Positions 11,917 to 24,630 of a stretch of 64,000 nucleotides of DNA are shown piece by piece. Numbering within the stretch: position 1 is the stretch's first letter; every line of letters begins with the position of its first letter. The notes under the pieces were generated by a model, which was given only the letters and a program-made list of their open reading frames with translations, searched no databases and was not told the origin of the DNA. Position numbers and translations under genes: made by a program. This DNA is from Euryodendron excelsum (Eukaryota; Streptophyta; Magnoliopsida; Ericales; Pentaphylacaceae): positions 29,159,501-29,223,500 of the forward strand of contig CM065378.1 of the NCBI GenBank assembly GCA_033060915.1, given 5' to 3'.

Positions 11917-12175
11917 TAAATGATGCTCTTCAGTGGATTCGGTATCCTATTCCCAATAAAAAAGATCTTCTTCAACGTATCTGTCATGCAAAAATCTTTT
12001 TAAAATTTGATATGAAATCTGGTTTTTGGCAAATTCAATTAGCTGAACAACATCGATATAAAACTGCATTTACTTTACCTTTTGGACATTATGAATAGAA
12101 TGTAATGCCATTCGGTTTAAAAAATGCTCCCTCTGAATTTCAAAAAATTATGAATGATATTTTCAATTTTTTATA
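11913..12175 (+). pseudogene. Inverted RT fragment of the same viral element
   Basis: The plus strand encodes an earlier stretch of the same RT: WIRYPIPNK, KFDMKSGFWQIQL, then PFGLKNAP. A TAG at 12096-12098 replaces the expected tryptophan after HYE. The last ~50 bases (about 12114-12165) are nearly identical to the inverse complement of 11864-11914, so the two RT pieces overlap in content and face each other. That is the footprint of an inversion or of two joined insertions. Confidence 0.75.
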
Positions 12176-12863
12176 AAATTCGAGAAAAAAAATTAAAAAC
12201 ACTAAAATGGGTGTGTTCTCTCTTACTAAAATATTGATCTAGTATTATTGGCACAACGATAATCCATAAATGCCCATTACCAAACTAAAAAAAATACACA
12301 GCAAAAACACATAATAAAAAATAAAAACTGACAGTGTTACCAAACAGACTTTTTTTGCTTTTTGAATTTAGAAATTCCTATTTTTGTATAGAAAGTTTTA
12401 TGATAATAACAATGCAGTACTTGTAATTTTAAAGTTATAAGTCAGTTAAGGTGAGGGGTGTTTTGGGTTGAAATGAAGTGGCCCAAATAATTGTGTTATT
12501 CCATATGTACGAAAGTTTTATATAAAAATTTTGTTTGTTTAATAATAGTCTGCAGACGAAAGTGCAAAGTTAGATAATTCAACTCAGCAGACATTTACAG
12601 ACTAATAGAGAATATTATCGACACGAGATTAATTATCAACTGATTGGATCATCTAACACTATAGCTTGTCATAAATAAAAAAATAAAAAAATTCTCTAGC
12701 TTTCTTTCATTCAACCACGGACAATATTATCAGTATACTAGCCATACTCCATCATTATCTCTTCTATTTCATCAACCACCTCTTGATTTGTCTAAAAATA
12801 CCAAATGACTTTAGACAAAGAATTCCAAATAACCAGCCAAGCCATTCAAAACTAGTCGAAAAT
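12176..12863. other. AT-rich spacer between viral element and copia LTR
   Basis: No gene, LTR or clear terminal inverted repeat is seen. A block near 12290-12350 rich in AAAAACA and ending 'gtgttaccaaacag' resembles common MITE ends, but no matching partner was found. Confidence 0.4.
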
Positions 12864-13274
12864 TGTTATAAAACTAAAAGAATATAAAGCAGATAAATAA
12901 CTCAAGACAAAGTATAGAGAATAGTTCTTTTGAAACTGTCAAATATTTATTATATAGTTCTTCTGAAACAATTAGGGATAAATCTTCTGAACTATCCAAG
13001 ACTTTATTGATAATACAGAACTAAAAAGAATACAACATGAGCTTTGAAGACAACCTATACTTCACTTCCTTCTATTTTCTCTCTGCTTCTTCCTTTCTAT
13101 TTTCTCTTTACTTCTTTTTTTCTATTTTTTTTCTCTCCTCTCTTTCTTTTCACTCTTCTTCTTCTTGGTTGGTCACCTAAACTCCTATATATATACTAAT
13201 AGGAGTCGTGAGTGAAGGAGCAACTTGAGGCGGTAGCCGCCCATAGTAAAGGTCATTCATGACCTATGCTTACA
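12864..13274 (-). repeat. 3' LTR of the copia element
   Basis: 411 bp, TG...CA ends (plus strand starts TGTTATAAAACTAAAAG and ends in GCTTACA). Alignable along its length with 28157-28567, including a long pyrimidine tract and the block GGCGGTAGCCGCC. Internal to it on the minus strand is a purine-rich AAGGGAAAG tract, a plausible polypurine tract. Confidence 0.85.
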
Positions 13275-13559
13275 AAATACTTTCCCTTGGATGATTGCAA
13301 AATAGTACAGTATATATTTTTCGGGTATGTTAAAACTGCTTTGAGAAAAATCCAGTGAAAAAAAATCTTAGTGAAGGAAAAAGAGTATAATGATCTTGTG
13401 TATCATAACTTAGTATGGGTATGTTAAAACTACATCGTTAAAACTTTGCCAAGAAAAACCTTGTGAAAAAAACCGTTGGCGAATGGAAAAGAGTACAGTA
13501 CACAACTTCCCTCTTATTCAAATTTTTGGTCTGAAGTTGATAGCTTCTATTGTTCAGAA

Positions 13560-14547
13560 TGAAAGATCTTTAAGACGATACATGCCAATATTGTGTATCA
13601 ATTTCTCAAATGTTGCAGTTGGGAGTGCTTTAGTAAATAAGCCTGCCAAGTTGTAACTTGAACATATTTACTGGATATCAATATTACCACTCTTCTGGAG
13701 CTCATGTGTATAAAAGGATTTTGGGGATATATGTTTGGTTCTATTAACTTTGATATAACCTCCTTTAATTTGTGCAATACATGCTGTATTATCTTCATAT
13801 AATATTGTCTAGGTATCTTTGACTGTAGATAATCCACAACTTTCTTGAATATGTTGAATCATGGATCTTAGCCAAATGCACTCTTGGCTTACTTTATGAA
13901 TTGCAATTATCTCAGAATGATTTGAAGAAGTTGCAGTTAATGTCTGCTTCATCGATTGCCAGGCTATAATAGTATTACCACAAGTAAACACTTATCCAGT
14001 TTGAGATCGAGCTTCAGGTGGATTAGAAAGGTAATCAGCGTCTGCAGAGTCAATTAATTCAGGTCGTGACTCCCTTGAATAGAATAAGTCCATATTAGTT
14101 ATCCCTCGTACATAATGCAGTATATGCTTAATTATTTTTCAATGTCTTTGTGTTTGTGCATAACTATATCTTACCAATAAATTAACAGAGAATGCTATAT
14201 CAACTCTTGTACAATTTATAAGATATATAAGAGCATCGATTGCACTAAGATATGGTACTTTAGGACCAAGAAGTCTTACACCATCTTATTGAAAAAGAAC
14301 CTTTCTGTATATGAAATGATTAGACAACCATTGGAGAATTCTATGGATGAGCTTTATCAATATAAAATTTTTATGTATATGTCAACTGAAATGCTCAATC
14401 TGTAAGGCAAGACAATAATTTGTTCTCCAAAGATATTCAAATTCAAAGTTATCCTTTAAATAACTAGTAGCTTTTGTAATCTCTTCAAGAGTACTAATAA
14501 TATTCTAAAGCATTAACATACATTACGATAATAATAAATACAGATTT
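13560..14547 (-). pseudogene. Copia RNase H and end of RT, degenerate
   Basis: Minus-strand reading gives WQSMKQTLTATSSNHSEI, then ECIWLRSMIQHIQESCG, a DNTACIAQIKGGY block, TKHISPK and LFTKALPT, which are the ordered RNase H blocks of Ty1/copia elements. Upstream, a FIIIVMYVNAL stretch corresponds to the copia RT block normally reading VYVDDL; its catalytic aspartates are lost. Many stops interrupt it. The RT is cut at 14547 by the giant LTR and resumes at 19303. Confidence 0.8.
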
Positions 14548-15550
14548 TGTAAGCACCTCATTTTTGCCCGCTCGGCACTTTCTGGCTCGACCGGGTCCAA
14601 TTTTCAAACACCTTAGCATATGCAAGCTCAAGACGAGCCATTCGATCTCCAATCCAACCAATTGGTCGCTTCTCGGGCCCAGAAGGACCCGTTAGAGCCA
14701 TAAGCACCATTCACCATTATTCCAAGCAGCTTTCCGGACCAGGCGGTCCTGGAAACCAACGCCATCCAGGTAGCTTCCCGGGATCGGGCGATCTCGGGGA
14801 CTAACACCTCATCAAATTCCAAATGGTTCACTTCTGGCGCCCGCTAGCCTGCCAATGTAGAATGTCCATCATTTGGTAGTTCTCCGAGACCGGGGGTTCT
14901 TAGAGACCAACACCACCTTTCCAGGTAGCTTTCTGAGACCAGGTGTTCTTAGGAATCAACACCACCCCTACAAGTAGCTCTCTAAGACCGGGCGTTCTTA
15001 GAGACGAACACTGCACAGGTAGTTTCCTGAGACTGGGTGGTCTCGAGAACCAACACCTAGGTTAACATTGGCGCCTGTTAGCCCGACTCGGTGAACAATG
15101 ACCAAACCTGCCCCTGGGGCCTTTAGGCATGTCTTGAGAAAGTTTAAAATCCCTCAAAACGGTAAATCCGCTCTCCTAAAGTGTTACTAAACTGTTAGGC
15201 ATACTCCACACGACTTCCGGTCCGATTTCGGTCTCATTCCGGTTAACTCCGGTCAAAATGACCGTTTATCCCTGAACATCCCAGCACTGCACAAACTCCA
15301 CCGAACGGTGAAAGACTCTCTCAAAACCATCCCTGAACGACCCGGTACGTTTGACACAACACACCAAACCATTCCTGACCATTTTTGACTAAACTCGGTC
15401 AAGATGACCATTTTGCCCTTAACGGCCTGAACACGTCCCAAAACAACACCAGTCCAAAGATTTTGAACAGAGGGTCTTGCCGCACACCCCCGTTTAACCT
15501 GAAGAGGATCTTACGAAGCTAAACACTCACGACTTGATAAAAGTTCCCTA

Positions 15551-16080
15551 GAGCGTCTCGCAGACGCTCCAGCTAAATTGTCTTTTCTCCATGATTCCCT
15601 GGGTATAATGCATTGTCAAATGATTTGAGAAAAGCGTAAATCAAAAAATTCCTAAAAGTTCATCCATAGATCTTTCCGTCGGTACAGCTCGATCGGATCG
15701 ATAGCTCTCTGAAGCCCCTCATCGCACGGCGCCAGCATTGCTACTTTCGACAACTCCGGGAGCGTCTCACAGATGCTCTGTTGAGGTTGACTTTTTTTTT
15801 CAATTCTTTGATTAAAACGCACCGTCAAACGACTTGAGAAATGTGCAAATTTGGGAATTCCCAAAATTATTTTCAGAGTACTTTCCATCGGTATAGTTCG
15901 ATCGAAAAGATTGCTTCCTGAAGGCATTGATCACACAATATGAAAATAGCCACTTTTGAACACCCTCAAAGTGTATCACAGACGCTCTCCAAAAATGCTC
16001 TTTTATGCACACTTCCCAAGATGATATCCAGCATTTCCAAACACAATTCAAAATTTTTAAAAATATGAAAGTCCATGAGA
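15551..16080. repeat. Triplicated ~209-bp unit with hairpin, LTR A
   Basis: Three tandem units begin with GAGCGTCTCGCAGACGCTC at 15551 and diverged equivalents at about 15760 and 15969. Each start is itself an inverted repeat (GAGCGTCT...AGACGCTC). Between them runs a shared block ending in 'cgacttgagaaatg'-like sequence. Confidence 0.8.
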
Positions 16081-16180
16081 AACCCTAAGAGAACACTGTG
16101 AGTGCAACCGATTCCCCTGAAACCTTCCTGATTGGCTCAATTATCGAGGCAATGTTTTGATGAACCTTCCCGGTGATGAA

Positions 16181-16350
16181 GCGTACGCTACATGCGCTTA
16201 AATTTTGATCAGATTGATCAAATTTTGATCAACAGTCGAGATTTAACCAATACACAGGGTGCCAGGTGTCATTCTGGCAATGGAACAGTACCTGCGCATG
16301 TCTTACATACGCCAGGTCGAATTTTGGCTAAGCGCATGTAGCACATGCGC
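16181..16350. promoter_or_regulatory. Three dyad boxes upstream of the TATA box, LTR A
   Basis: Boxes at 16181-16197, 16294-16313 and 16332-16350. The last is a perfect 8-bp palindrome with a 3-base centre: GCGCATGT, AGC, ACATGCGC. The first two are close variants. The set ends about 20 bases before the TATA box. Confidence 0.65.
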
Positions 16351-16370
16351 CAGGCCTGTTCTAGATTGCC

Positions 16371-16378
16371 TATAAATA
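16371..16378 (+). promoter_or_regulatory. TATA box of LTR A
   Basis: TATAAATA preceded by ATTGCC; the equivalent in LTR D is at 37306. It supports reading this LTR on the plus strand. Confidence 0.7.
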
Positions 16379-17629
16379 CCAGACCACCCCTTTGCATATT
16401 TCATCTCCGAAATTGATGCGAAGCTGTGCTGAAACTGCTCCAGAATCTCAAATCCTTACATATATTCCACCCCTCCAACACTTAGGCTAGATTCTACCTC
16501 TCTCCAGCCTATACACTTCACCTACAAGGCCTTATATACCATTACACACTCCATTCTAGCCCCGCAAGCCTTTTTGAAGCCACCTAAGCTCCAATGAAGA
16601 CATCCATTGAAGATTACAAGTGTGGTGAAGGCAAAATGTGGTATCCCTTTTACATTGTGTGTTTCCCCCACTCTTCTTTTCTCCCTCCTAGCCTATTTAG
16701 GCTATTCTCTATTTTAATCCCATCTACAACCCCCCATTCTTGTATGCTTGAGCCAAGAGGACTCTTAGATCATGCCTAGAGGAAAGCAAGTGAGAGCCAC
16801 TGTGTAGGGGGACCTCTCACTAGCCTACTTTGAGATGGTATGTCCTAGGAGCCCATTGTTTATGTGATGTAGGCTAAACACCTTGTATGTGATCATGACC
16901 CCTTGCATATTACTATTTTGATCATGTCTTATGTGCTTGGCTTCATTTTTATATTATATGTCATGTTCTATAATGCTTACATTACTCTTAAACTCCATGT
17001 CATTTCCAAGCCCTATATTTCTTTCAAAAATTGCTCCAAGAGTTGGTTCCTTGAAGTTTAAGATGAGACTTTAGAAATCATGCCTTAGAAAATTTCCTAC
17101 TAACCCCTTAACTCTCACCTTGGCATCATGACATTTTAACTTACATAAGGGTTGCTTTCCAATTCTCTAATTTCCAAGATTTCTATTCTTTTAAGTGTAG
17201 TGGTTGGAATAGCCCCATAGAACCCTCTTTTGAGTGGTTTTCCTTTTATTTGGCCATAGGAACCCTCTCTTGATGGAATGGCCTCCTACAAAAATGATTT
17301 TCAAAACTCTTTTTAAAATGGTTATCAAAAACTCATTCCTTCTATCTTTGCATTAAAAATGGTGCCTTAAAAAGTTGTCATCACCATGTTGATTTTTTAG
17401 CCCCTTTATACTCTTGTCAATATTATGGTTATAATGGCCCCAAGAAAACCTTCCTTGGAATGGTTTTAAAACAACAACCATGTAAACCATGTTCTTGGCT
17501 AGAGTCAAAATTTTCATGAAAATGATCTTAAAAAAGATTGCCAACCCAAGTCCATTGTATAACATGTTTTGTTTTTCAAAACTCTTTCCAAAAGTGCATT
17601 AAACCAACTTTCAAAACCATTTTCCAATC

Positions 17630-17870
17630 CAACCCTAGGTTAACTTGACCTTAGTTCACTCACCTTAGGTCAACTTAACCTCAAGTCATCCTAACCTTAG
17701 GTTAACCCTACCCTAGTTAGTTAACCCTAGGTCACCTTAACCTTAGGTTAACCAAACCTTAGTTAGCTAACCATAGGTCATCTTAACCCTATGTTAACCT
17801 AACCCAAGTTAGTTAACCTTAGGTCACCCCTAACCCTAGGCTAACCCAACCTAGGTTAGTACACTTCAAG
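17630..17870. repeat. CCTAGGTTAACC minisatellite, LTR A
   Basis: Diverged repeats of a unit containing CCTAGGTTAACC and GTTAGTTAACC, the same array found in order and position in LTR B (22060-22350) and LTR D (40080-40460), where the period is a regular 46 bases. Confidence 0.7.
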
Positions 17871-18359
17871 GTTCTAACTCTTGAACCCTTTTCTAAATGA
17901 TCATTCAATTTTAAACTATTCTCATAACTCATTTTTCCAAAATCTCCTACTCTCTTGATTAAAAAAAAGAAACCAACTACATAAACTCTTCAAATGTTCT
18001 TACACTTCATCTTCAAGGCGTTTCCAAAAATATTTTGAAAAGGTCACAAACCTAAGGTGTCCCTAGCCCTCTCATGGTTAGGGATTCCAAGGACAAGTGA
18101 TAAATCAAGAACAACCTCTAAGGTTTTCCATATTAGGATTCCAAAGCCTTAGCCATTTCCAAAAACCACTTTAAAAAACTAATTCATCAAAACATTCTAA
18201 AATCATGCCTCCAAGGTTTTCAAAAAATACTTTCAAGCTTATTTTTGTCATGCCAAAGCATTTTTCCAAAACTTCCTCAAGTTGATCCAAAAATATTTTC
18301 AAAACACGCCACCATCCAATTTCAAGTCAAAAGTTCCAAGACCACCAAGAGTTTTTAAC

Positions 18360-18540
18360 TTCCAAAGAGCTCAAAGTATCTTAAACTTTTCCAAAGACCT
18401 CAAAGTGTCTTAAACTTTCTCAAAGACCTCAAAGTGTCTTAAACTTTTTCAAAAGACCTACAACTATCCTAAACTTTTCCAAAGACCTCAAAGTGTCTTA
18501 AACTTTTTCAAAGACCCCAAAATATCTTCAAACCTTCCAA
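18360..18540. repeat. ~32-bp tandem array, LTR A
   Basis: About six copies of a unit reading CCAAAGACCTCAAAGTGTCT followed by TAAACTTTT, with small length changes. Confidence 0.75.
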
Positions 18541-19302
18541 AGGCCCTAATGCGTCTATTTTCCATCGGGTTCTTGCCCGAACTATGAATGACCTGATACT
18601 CGCCAAATGAGATACGTAGGCAACTTAAAATGGTACAGTCATAACTTTTATTTCAACTCCAATCCATTTTTTAAAAATTCTAATTAATTCAAAATTTCTA
18701 TTCCAAACTCTTTCAAAACCCCCATCATTTTTAAACTTTTTCCAAAAACTTACATCATGTATCATCCATCCGAAAAGTGATGACTAAACCCCATTTTCAA
18801 AATTCTAAAGTGGATATTAAGTGGACAATGGTAACCGGTTGTTCTAGTGAGTGAACAAAGAGTGATTAGACATGTAGGTACCAAAAGGGCGGGGTAGGGT
18901 GATGATCTTAGGATATCTTCCCTATACGTAACTAACCCCCGAACCATAGATTTCTGTTTTCAAATGACCAAAATGGAGTTATTTTCCAAAAAGGGTTTAA
19001 ATCTTTCCAAAAGTTGCCAAACAACCTATTTTCTTAAAAACCATCTCTTGAGAGAGTTTTCAAAACCTTTTTCAAAAAACCTTAAGTTTAATCTTTGGAT
19101 TAACACTTAGTTTTAGGTGCCCTAACTCAACTTGATTAAGTTAGGTGGCGACTCTTATTTTTCTGAAAAGCCCTTAGTCAAACCAATTTTCAAACCTAGT
19201 CGCACTTGTCCTTCTAGGAGGATGAGTTCTAGTGACAGAGTTCCGTGTTTTTTTGTCTTCAAGCTGAAAGGACCTTGGACACCAAAAAATCGGGGCGCGA
19301 CA

Positions 19303-20271
19303 GATTCTAATAAAAAAATACATGGACAATTTGTATTGTTTACATATCCTTCTTTTAATTGATATTTATTGGGATAATTGTACCATTTGCATCCAGATTG
19401 GTTTAACCTATACAAATATCTTTAAAGCTTGATAGAATATAACCTTCTAGGTTTTAAAATATTTGCTTCAAGTATTTGTAAATTCTTATAGAATTTTAAT
19501 ATGTATATATCATTACCTAATTCACCATATGAATAGTCTATTATACATTTATTAGATGCATATCCAATTCTTCTGAGATTGACAAACTAATTAATAATAT
19601 GAACGAAATTGCATCCTTAAATGATAGAATTTCTCATTATAGCCAATACCAAGTCTCTGCGAGAAACCTTCTGGTATGAATCATGCTTTATCTTGCACTA
19701 TGCCATATTCTCATTATGCAAATAGCCATATGTTTCAAACCAGTTTTACATCTTTAGGTGGATGGACTGTTGGTCTGAATACTTTACATCTTCTGGTGCT
19801 TAGACTATAGGTCTAACATCTACTGGTGTTGGGACTACAAGTCTGATATTTTCATCTTCTTGTGTATGAACTACAAGTTCAAATACTTTACATTATGCTA
19901 ATGAGTTTAATTCTAACTCATTAATTTCTTTTCATTTTGATCAATCATATTATCGACATTTGTCGACTACCTGTGGTTCAGTCTCTTCATTACTTTTAGT
20001 AATTGTAAGAGCCACTTTAAATAGAAATATGTTGTCGATAATAATGTCATATCTATTGCATTCTCCTATATTCACATTATTATTCTTTGAGATCTCATTA
20101 TTTTTAGGCATCATTTCCTCTGTAGGGGATATCTCTTCAAGAGGTTTCTCTTTTGAGAATTCTTTTACAGAAGTTTCTTTAGAAAGTTAAGATAATGGAG
20201 ATTCCTCTTATGGGGTTCATTTTCTTTTTTAGGAATTATAAAAATAATTTCTTATCTCTTCAAGATATTGC
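19303..20271 (-). pseudogene. Copia RT N-terminal part and upstream linker, degenerate
   Basis: Minus-strand sequence from about 19440 to 19303 gives RLNQSGCKWYN, LKEGYVNNTNCPCIF, the block that in copia RT reads LYGLKQSGRMWYN and directly precedes the catalytic YVDD. It is cut at 19303 by giant LTR A. The remainder up to 20271 is stop-ridden and corresponds by position to the integrase-RT linker. Confidence 0.7.
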
Positions 20272-22059
20272 TGTCGTGCTTCGGTTTTTGGACACCAAAT
20301 CCTTTATTGGCTCGGAAAAAACACGGTACTCTTTCGTCAGAACTCATCCTCCTAAAAGGACGAGTGCGACTAGGTTTGAACTTGAAAACTTGATTTGATT
20401 TAAGGGCCTTTTTAAAAAACTGGGAGTCGCCACCTAACATAGTTAAAGATGTATTAGGTCACCTAAAACTAAGTGTAATCTGAAGACCAAACTTAGGTTT
20501 TTTCGAAAAGGTTTTGAAAATGTCCTTTTTAAGAAGGTTTTTTGACAAGTGGTTTTAATAACCTTTTGAAAGCCCTTTTGGCAAACGTGACTCCGATTTT
20601 GGTCTTCGAAATAGAAATCTGTGGTCTGGGGGTTGGTTACGTATAGGGATGATATTATAAGATCATCACCCTACCTCGCCCTTTCGGTACCTACATGCTT
20701 AATCACCCTTTGTTCACTCACTTGAATCGCTGGTTACTAATTGTCCACTTGTGTCCACTTGTGTCCACTTGTATCCACTTTAGAGTTTTGAAAACAGGGT
20801 TTGGTCATCACTTTTTGGATGAATGATGCATGTTACATATGTTTGGAAATATATTTGAAAATAGAAAGTTTTGAAGTAATTTGAGATAGGAATTTTAAAT
20901 TGATAGAAACTTTTGAAAAGGGAACTTGGGTTGAAATAGAGGTTATGACTGCACCATTTTAGGCTACCTATGTATCTTATTTGGCTATAATCAGGTTATT
21001 CGTAGTTCGGGTAAGAGCCTGATGGAAAATAGGCGCATGAGGGCTTTTGGAATGTTTTGAAGACACATTGGGGTCTTCAAAAAGGTTTAAAGACGCTCTA
21101 AGGTTTTTGGAAAAAGAGAACTTGAGAATTTTTAGAAAAATGCCTTTGAATAGGACTTAGGATGTTTAAAGTGTTTTTGAAATCGAGTTTGAAGATGATT
21201 TTAAATTTTTTTGAAATTGACTCAAAGGAGTTCTAAAATGTTCTTGAAACAACTTAGGGGAGTTTTGGAAGTGCTTTAAAACAGCTCAAGGGAGTTTTGG
21301 AAAGATTTTGGAATAACTCAAGAGGAGTTTTGAAAATGTTTTGAAGTCTTGTTTTGAAAACTTTGGAGGTAAAGTTTGGATTGGAAATACTCTTGTGAAC
21401 TTGTCTTTGAAAAGTCTTTGAAAGTACTGTTTGAATACCTTATTGAAAGACATGTTTAACGTTTCATCACCTTTAAGAGGTTAGCTATTAAAGAACTAAA
21501 CTCCTTTAAGACTATGAGTTTTGAAAATAAATTTGAAAAAAGGGCCTAAGCACTTCCCTTTTGGTTTTTGAAATTTTAAGATTATAGAACCCTTCTTGAA
21601 TATCTTACTTATACTTGATCAGTCCTAACCATGGAAGGATTATGGTTACTTCAAGAATGTGATATTTGAAAATCATTTTTGAAAAGAATTTTTGAAGACA
21701 CTTAGGGTTTTGGAACCCTAATATAGTCAACCTTGGAGATTGTATTTAATGTATCACCTTCCATTAGAATCCCTAACTATAAAAAGTTAGGAACACTTTT
21801 AGGTTGTGAGTTCTTGAAAACATTTTTGAAAGTAGTTTTTGGAAAGTGTTAAGTGTCTAGCCATTTTAGTTGAGACAAGTTTAAGAAAACTTCTTGGAAG
21901 CATTTTTTAAGATAGAATATAGGAATGTTTGAAAAAGTGTTGGAGTTGATTTTTGAAATCTCAGGAGAGTAGGATGTTTTTTTTTTTAATGTATGTCATG
22001 AAAATAGTTTTTTGAGTTGAAGGATTATTTGAAAAGGGGTCTTTGAATTGGAACCTTGA

Positions 22060-22350
22060 AGCTTACTAACCTGGGTTGGGTTGACCTGGGGTTAGGTTGT
22101 CCTAGGGTTAATTAACTTGGTTTTGGTTAGACTAGGGTTGGATTGACCTAGGGTTGATTAACTTGGGTTAGGTTAACCTAGGTTTAAGATGACTTAGGGT
22201 TAACTAACTTGGGTTAGGTTAACCTAGGGTTGAGGTTACCTAAGATTAATTAACTAAGGTTAGGTTAACCTAGAGTTTGGCTGAACTAGGGTTAACTAAC
22301 TTAGGTTGGGTTAACCTAAGGCTGAACAACTAGCGTCAAGTTAACTTAGG
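22060..22350. repeat. CCTAGGTTAACC minisatellite, LTR B
   Basis: Inverse-complement counterpart of 17630-17870, with repeated 'ggttaacctaggg' and 'taactaacttgggtt' words. Confidence 0.7.
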
Positions 22351-23810
22351 GTTGGAAGGTGGTTTTGAACTAGGGTTTTGATATAGTGGTTTTGGAAAAG
22401 GTGGTTTTATGCATGAAACTTTAAAGTGTATTTTTGAAAACCATTTTTATGAAAACCATTCAAGTGAGTGTTGGTTTCATATAGTTGGCATTTGAAAACC
22501 ATTTCAACCATTAAAGCAAGAGAGAAAAACTTATGAAAATCAACATTGAATAGATAGTTTTGAAGACTTGAAAATTAAAGAGAATAAATCTTTGAAAATT
22601 ATTTTTGGAAAGAAGGTTTTATAAAATCACTTTTAAGATGTTGAAGTCTACTCTAGAGAATAATGGTTCATATGGTTAATTTGAGGGAAATCTTTTCAAA
22701 GAGGACTCCGTGGGACCATTCCAACCCCAATATTCAAGAGAGCAAAACTTCTAAAAATCAAAATAAAGATAATGGTTTTGGGAAAACATTTTTATACAAA
22801 TTAAATAGAATGAAATTTTGAAAACTCTTTTTGAAGAGGGTTGTTTTGAAAATCACTTTTGGGTTGTAGAAAATCACTCTAGTGAGCTAGGGTTCATATG
22901 ATAATGGGAAAACCACTTAAGAGAGGGTTCCAAAGGACCATTTAGACCACAAGGTTCAAGAGAGTGGATTATACAAAACCAATATAGAAGAGAAGGGTTT
23001 GAAAATCAATTTTATGTCACATGAAATGTAAAGATGCAAAAATGAAGTCAAGGGCCTTAAAGGGGGGGTTTTCTAAGATGTGGGAATTGACTTAGGCTTC
23101 AAGGAACCAACTCTTAGAACCATTTTTAGGAAAACACTTGGGTATGGATGTTGAAGAAGACATAAAAATGAGATAGTGAAGGTTTTTAAAAAATGATGAT
23201 GAACATGAAAATGGGGCTAAACATGCAATTCATGAACATGGTAACCATATACAAAAAGGGGGCATGGAGTTCATACAAGGCTATAGGCCACACCAAATTG
23301 CAAGGTACTCCAAGGCCATGTCATCTTAAAGTAGGCTAATGAGAGATCCTCCTACATGGTGGCTCTCACAAGCTTTCCTCTAAGTATGAACTAGGAGCTC
23401 ACTTGTTTCAAGTATGCAAGAAAGGGAGGTAGAAGATGGGGGTTTAAAATAGAGAATAGCCTAAATAGCCTAAAAGGGAGAAGAGAAGAGTGGAGATGAC
23501 AAAAATGTAAAAGAGAATACCACATTTTGCCTTCAAACACTTTCAAGCTTCCATAGTTGCTTTGACTTGAACTTGAATGGCCTTAGAGAGGCTTGAAGGG
23601 GTTAGAATAGGATCTTCTATGGCATTAGGAGCTTTGTAGGTGGAGTGTATGGGCTAGAGGGAGGTGGAATCTAACTTAGGTGCTTAGAGGGTGAGGTGTA
23701 TATAGAATTTTAAGGTTCAGAGTTTTTTTCTATAAAGCTTCGCTACTATTTTTGATTCTGGACTATGCAAAGGGGGATGCCTGTATTTTTAGGCAATCTA
23801 AAGAGGGCTG

Positions 23811-23982
23811 GCGCATGTAGTACATGCACCTGGGCAAATTTTGCCCTGGCACATGTGGTACATGCGCTAGTATTATTCCACTAGTTTAATGCCACGTCGC
23901 ATATTTTGTACTAACTCAATCTTAGGGAGCAAGCAAAGTTTTGATAGATTTGATCAAAATCTAGGCTCATGTAGCATACGCT
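23811..23982. promoter_or_regulatory. Three dyad boxes, LTR B
   Basis: Boxes at 23811-23829, 23849-23867 and 23965-23982, of the form GCGCATGT, a short centre, then ACATGC. They occupy the same place relative to the TATA site as in LTR A. Confidence 0.6.
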
Positions 23983-24172
23983 CTGCTGCTAGGAATTTTT
24001 GTTTAAATTTTGCCTCGATAATTGTGCAATCCAAGAAAGATTAAGGAAAATCAGTCGCGTCCACGATGTTTCCCTACTGTTTCTCAAGGACTCAGAATTT
24101 TCGGAGAGCTTGAAAGATGTTTGGAAGAGTGAGATATAATCTCGAGAAGTGTGTATGAAAACACACTTTTGC

Positions 24173-24630
24173 GGAGCGTCTGTGATATGCTCCGTGGATG
24201 TTCAAAAGTAGCAATTTTTTGACCACACGATCGGGGCCTTTGGAAAGCAATCTCTCCGATTAGATTGGACCATACCGATGAAAAGTGCTCTGGAAATACT
24301 TTCGAAAATTTTTTAATTTACGCATTTCTTAAGTTGTTTGACAGTGTGTTATAATCAGGGAATTGGAAAAAAAAGACAAACTTGGTGGAGCGTCTATGAG
24401 ATACTCCAGGGGTTCCTAAAAGTGGGGATTTTTTATCTATGTGATTGAGGGTTTCGGGAAGCGATCTATTCAATCGAGTCGTATCGATGGAAAGACCTAT
24501 GGTCAAGCTTTTGAAAATTTCCTGATTTATGCACTTCTCAAGTCATTTGACAGTACGTTATAATCAGGGAATCGAGAGGAAAAGATAACTCTAGCAGAGC
24601 ATCTATGAGACGCTCCAGGGGACTTTCGTT
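24173..24630. repeat. Triplicated hairpin unit, LTR B
   Basis: Three units start at about 24173, 24386 and 24597, each at a GGAGCGTCTGTGA-type hairpin, spaced about 211 bases. Confidence 0.7.

Larger units (their letters stand above)
8881..12175 (-). mobile_element. Caulimovirid-like endogenous viral element, rearranged and degraded
   Basis: A plant pararetrovirus-type insertion. In minus-strand order it holds a reverse transcriptase/RNase H end, then a second ORF whose start overlaps the polyprotein stop by 11 bases, then a repeat-rich non-coding tail. A large polyprotein followed by an overlapping second ORF of unknown function resembles the layout described for endogenous florendoviruses; I rely on family knowledge for that. 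Movement, coat and protease parts are absent. A second piece of the same RT lies in opposite orientation at 11913-12175. The reverse transcriptase carries nonsense changes, so the copy cannot produce a complete polyprotein. No integrase and no LTRs are seen, arguing against an ordinary LTR retrotransposon. Confidence 0.65.
14548..19302 (+). repeat. Giant solo LTR A (Ogre/Tat-like), 4.75 kb
   Basis: Plus-strand ends TGTAAGCACC and GGGGCGCGACA give TG...CA. Flanking 5-mers are GATTT and GATTC, a target duplication with one mismatch. A TATA box at 16371-16378 sets the orientation. Upstream of it are three dyad boxes and a triplicated 209-bp unit. Downstream are a CCTAGGTTAACC-type minisatellite and a 32-bp tandem array. 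The copia RT reads across it, so it is an insertion with no internal region: a solo LTR. Assignment to Ogre/Tat gypsy elements rests on the extreme LTR length and the GCGCGACA end and is inferred. Confidence 0.8.

Noticed and set aside
16594..16779. Short open frames just downstream of the TATA box in LTR A
   Set aside because: Not conserved in LTRs B and D and without similarity; probably chance frames in the transcribed leader.
14548..19302. Minus-strand orientation for giant LTR A
   Set aside because: TG...CA ends fit both directions, but the TATA box and dyad boxes of A and D read on the plus strand and the GCGCGACA end fits a 3' LTR end, so plus is preferred.
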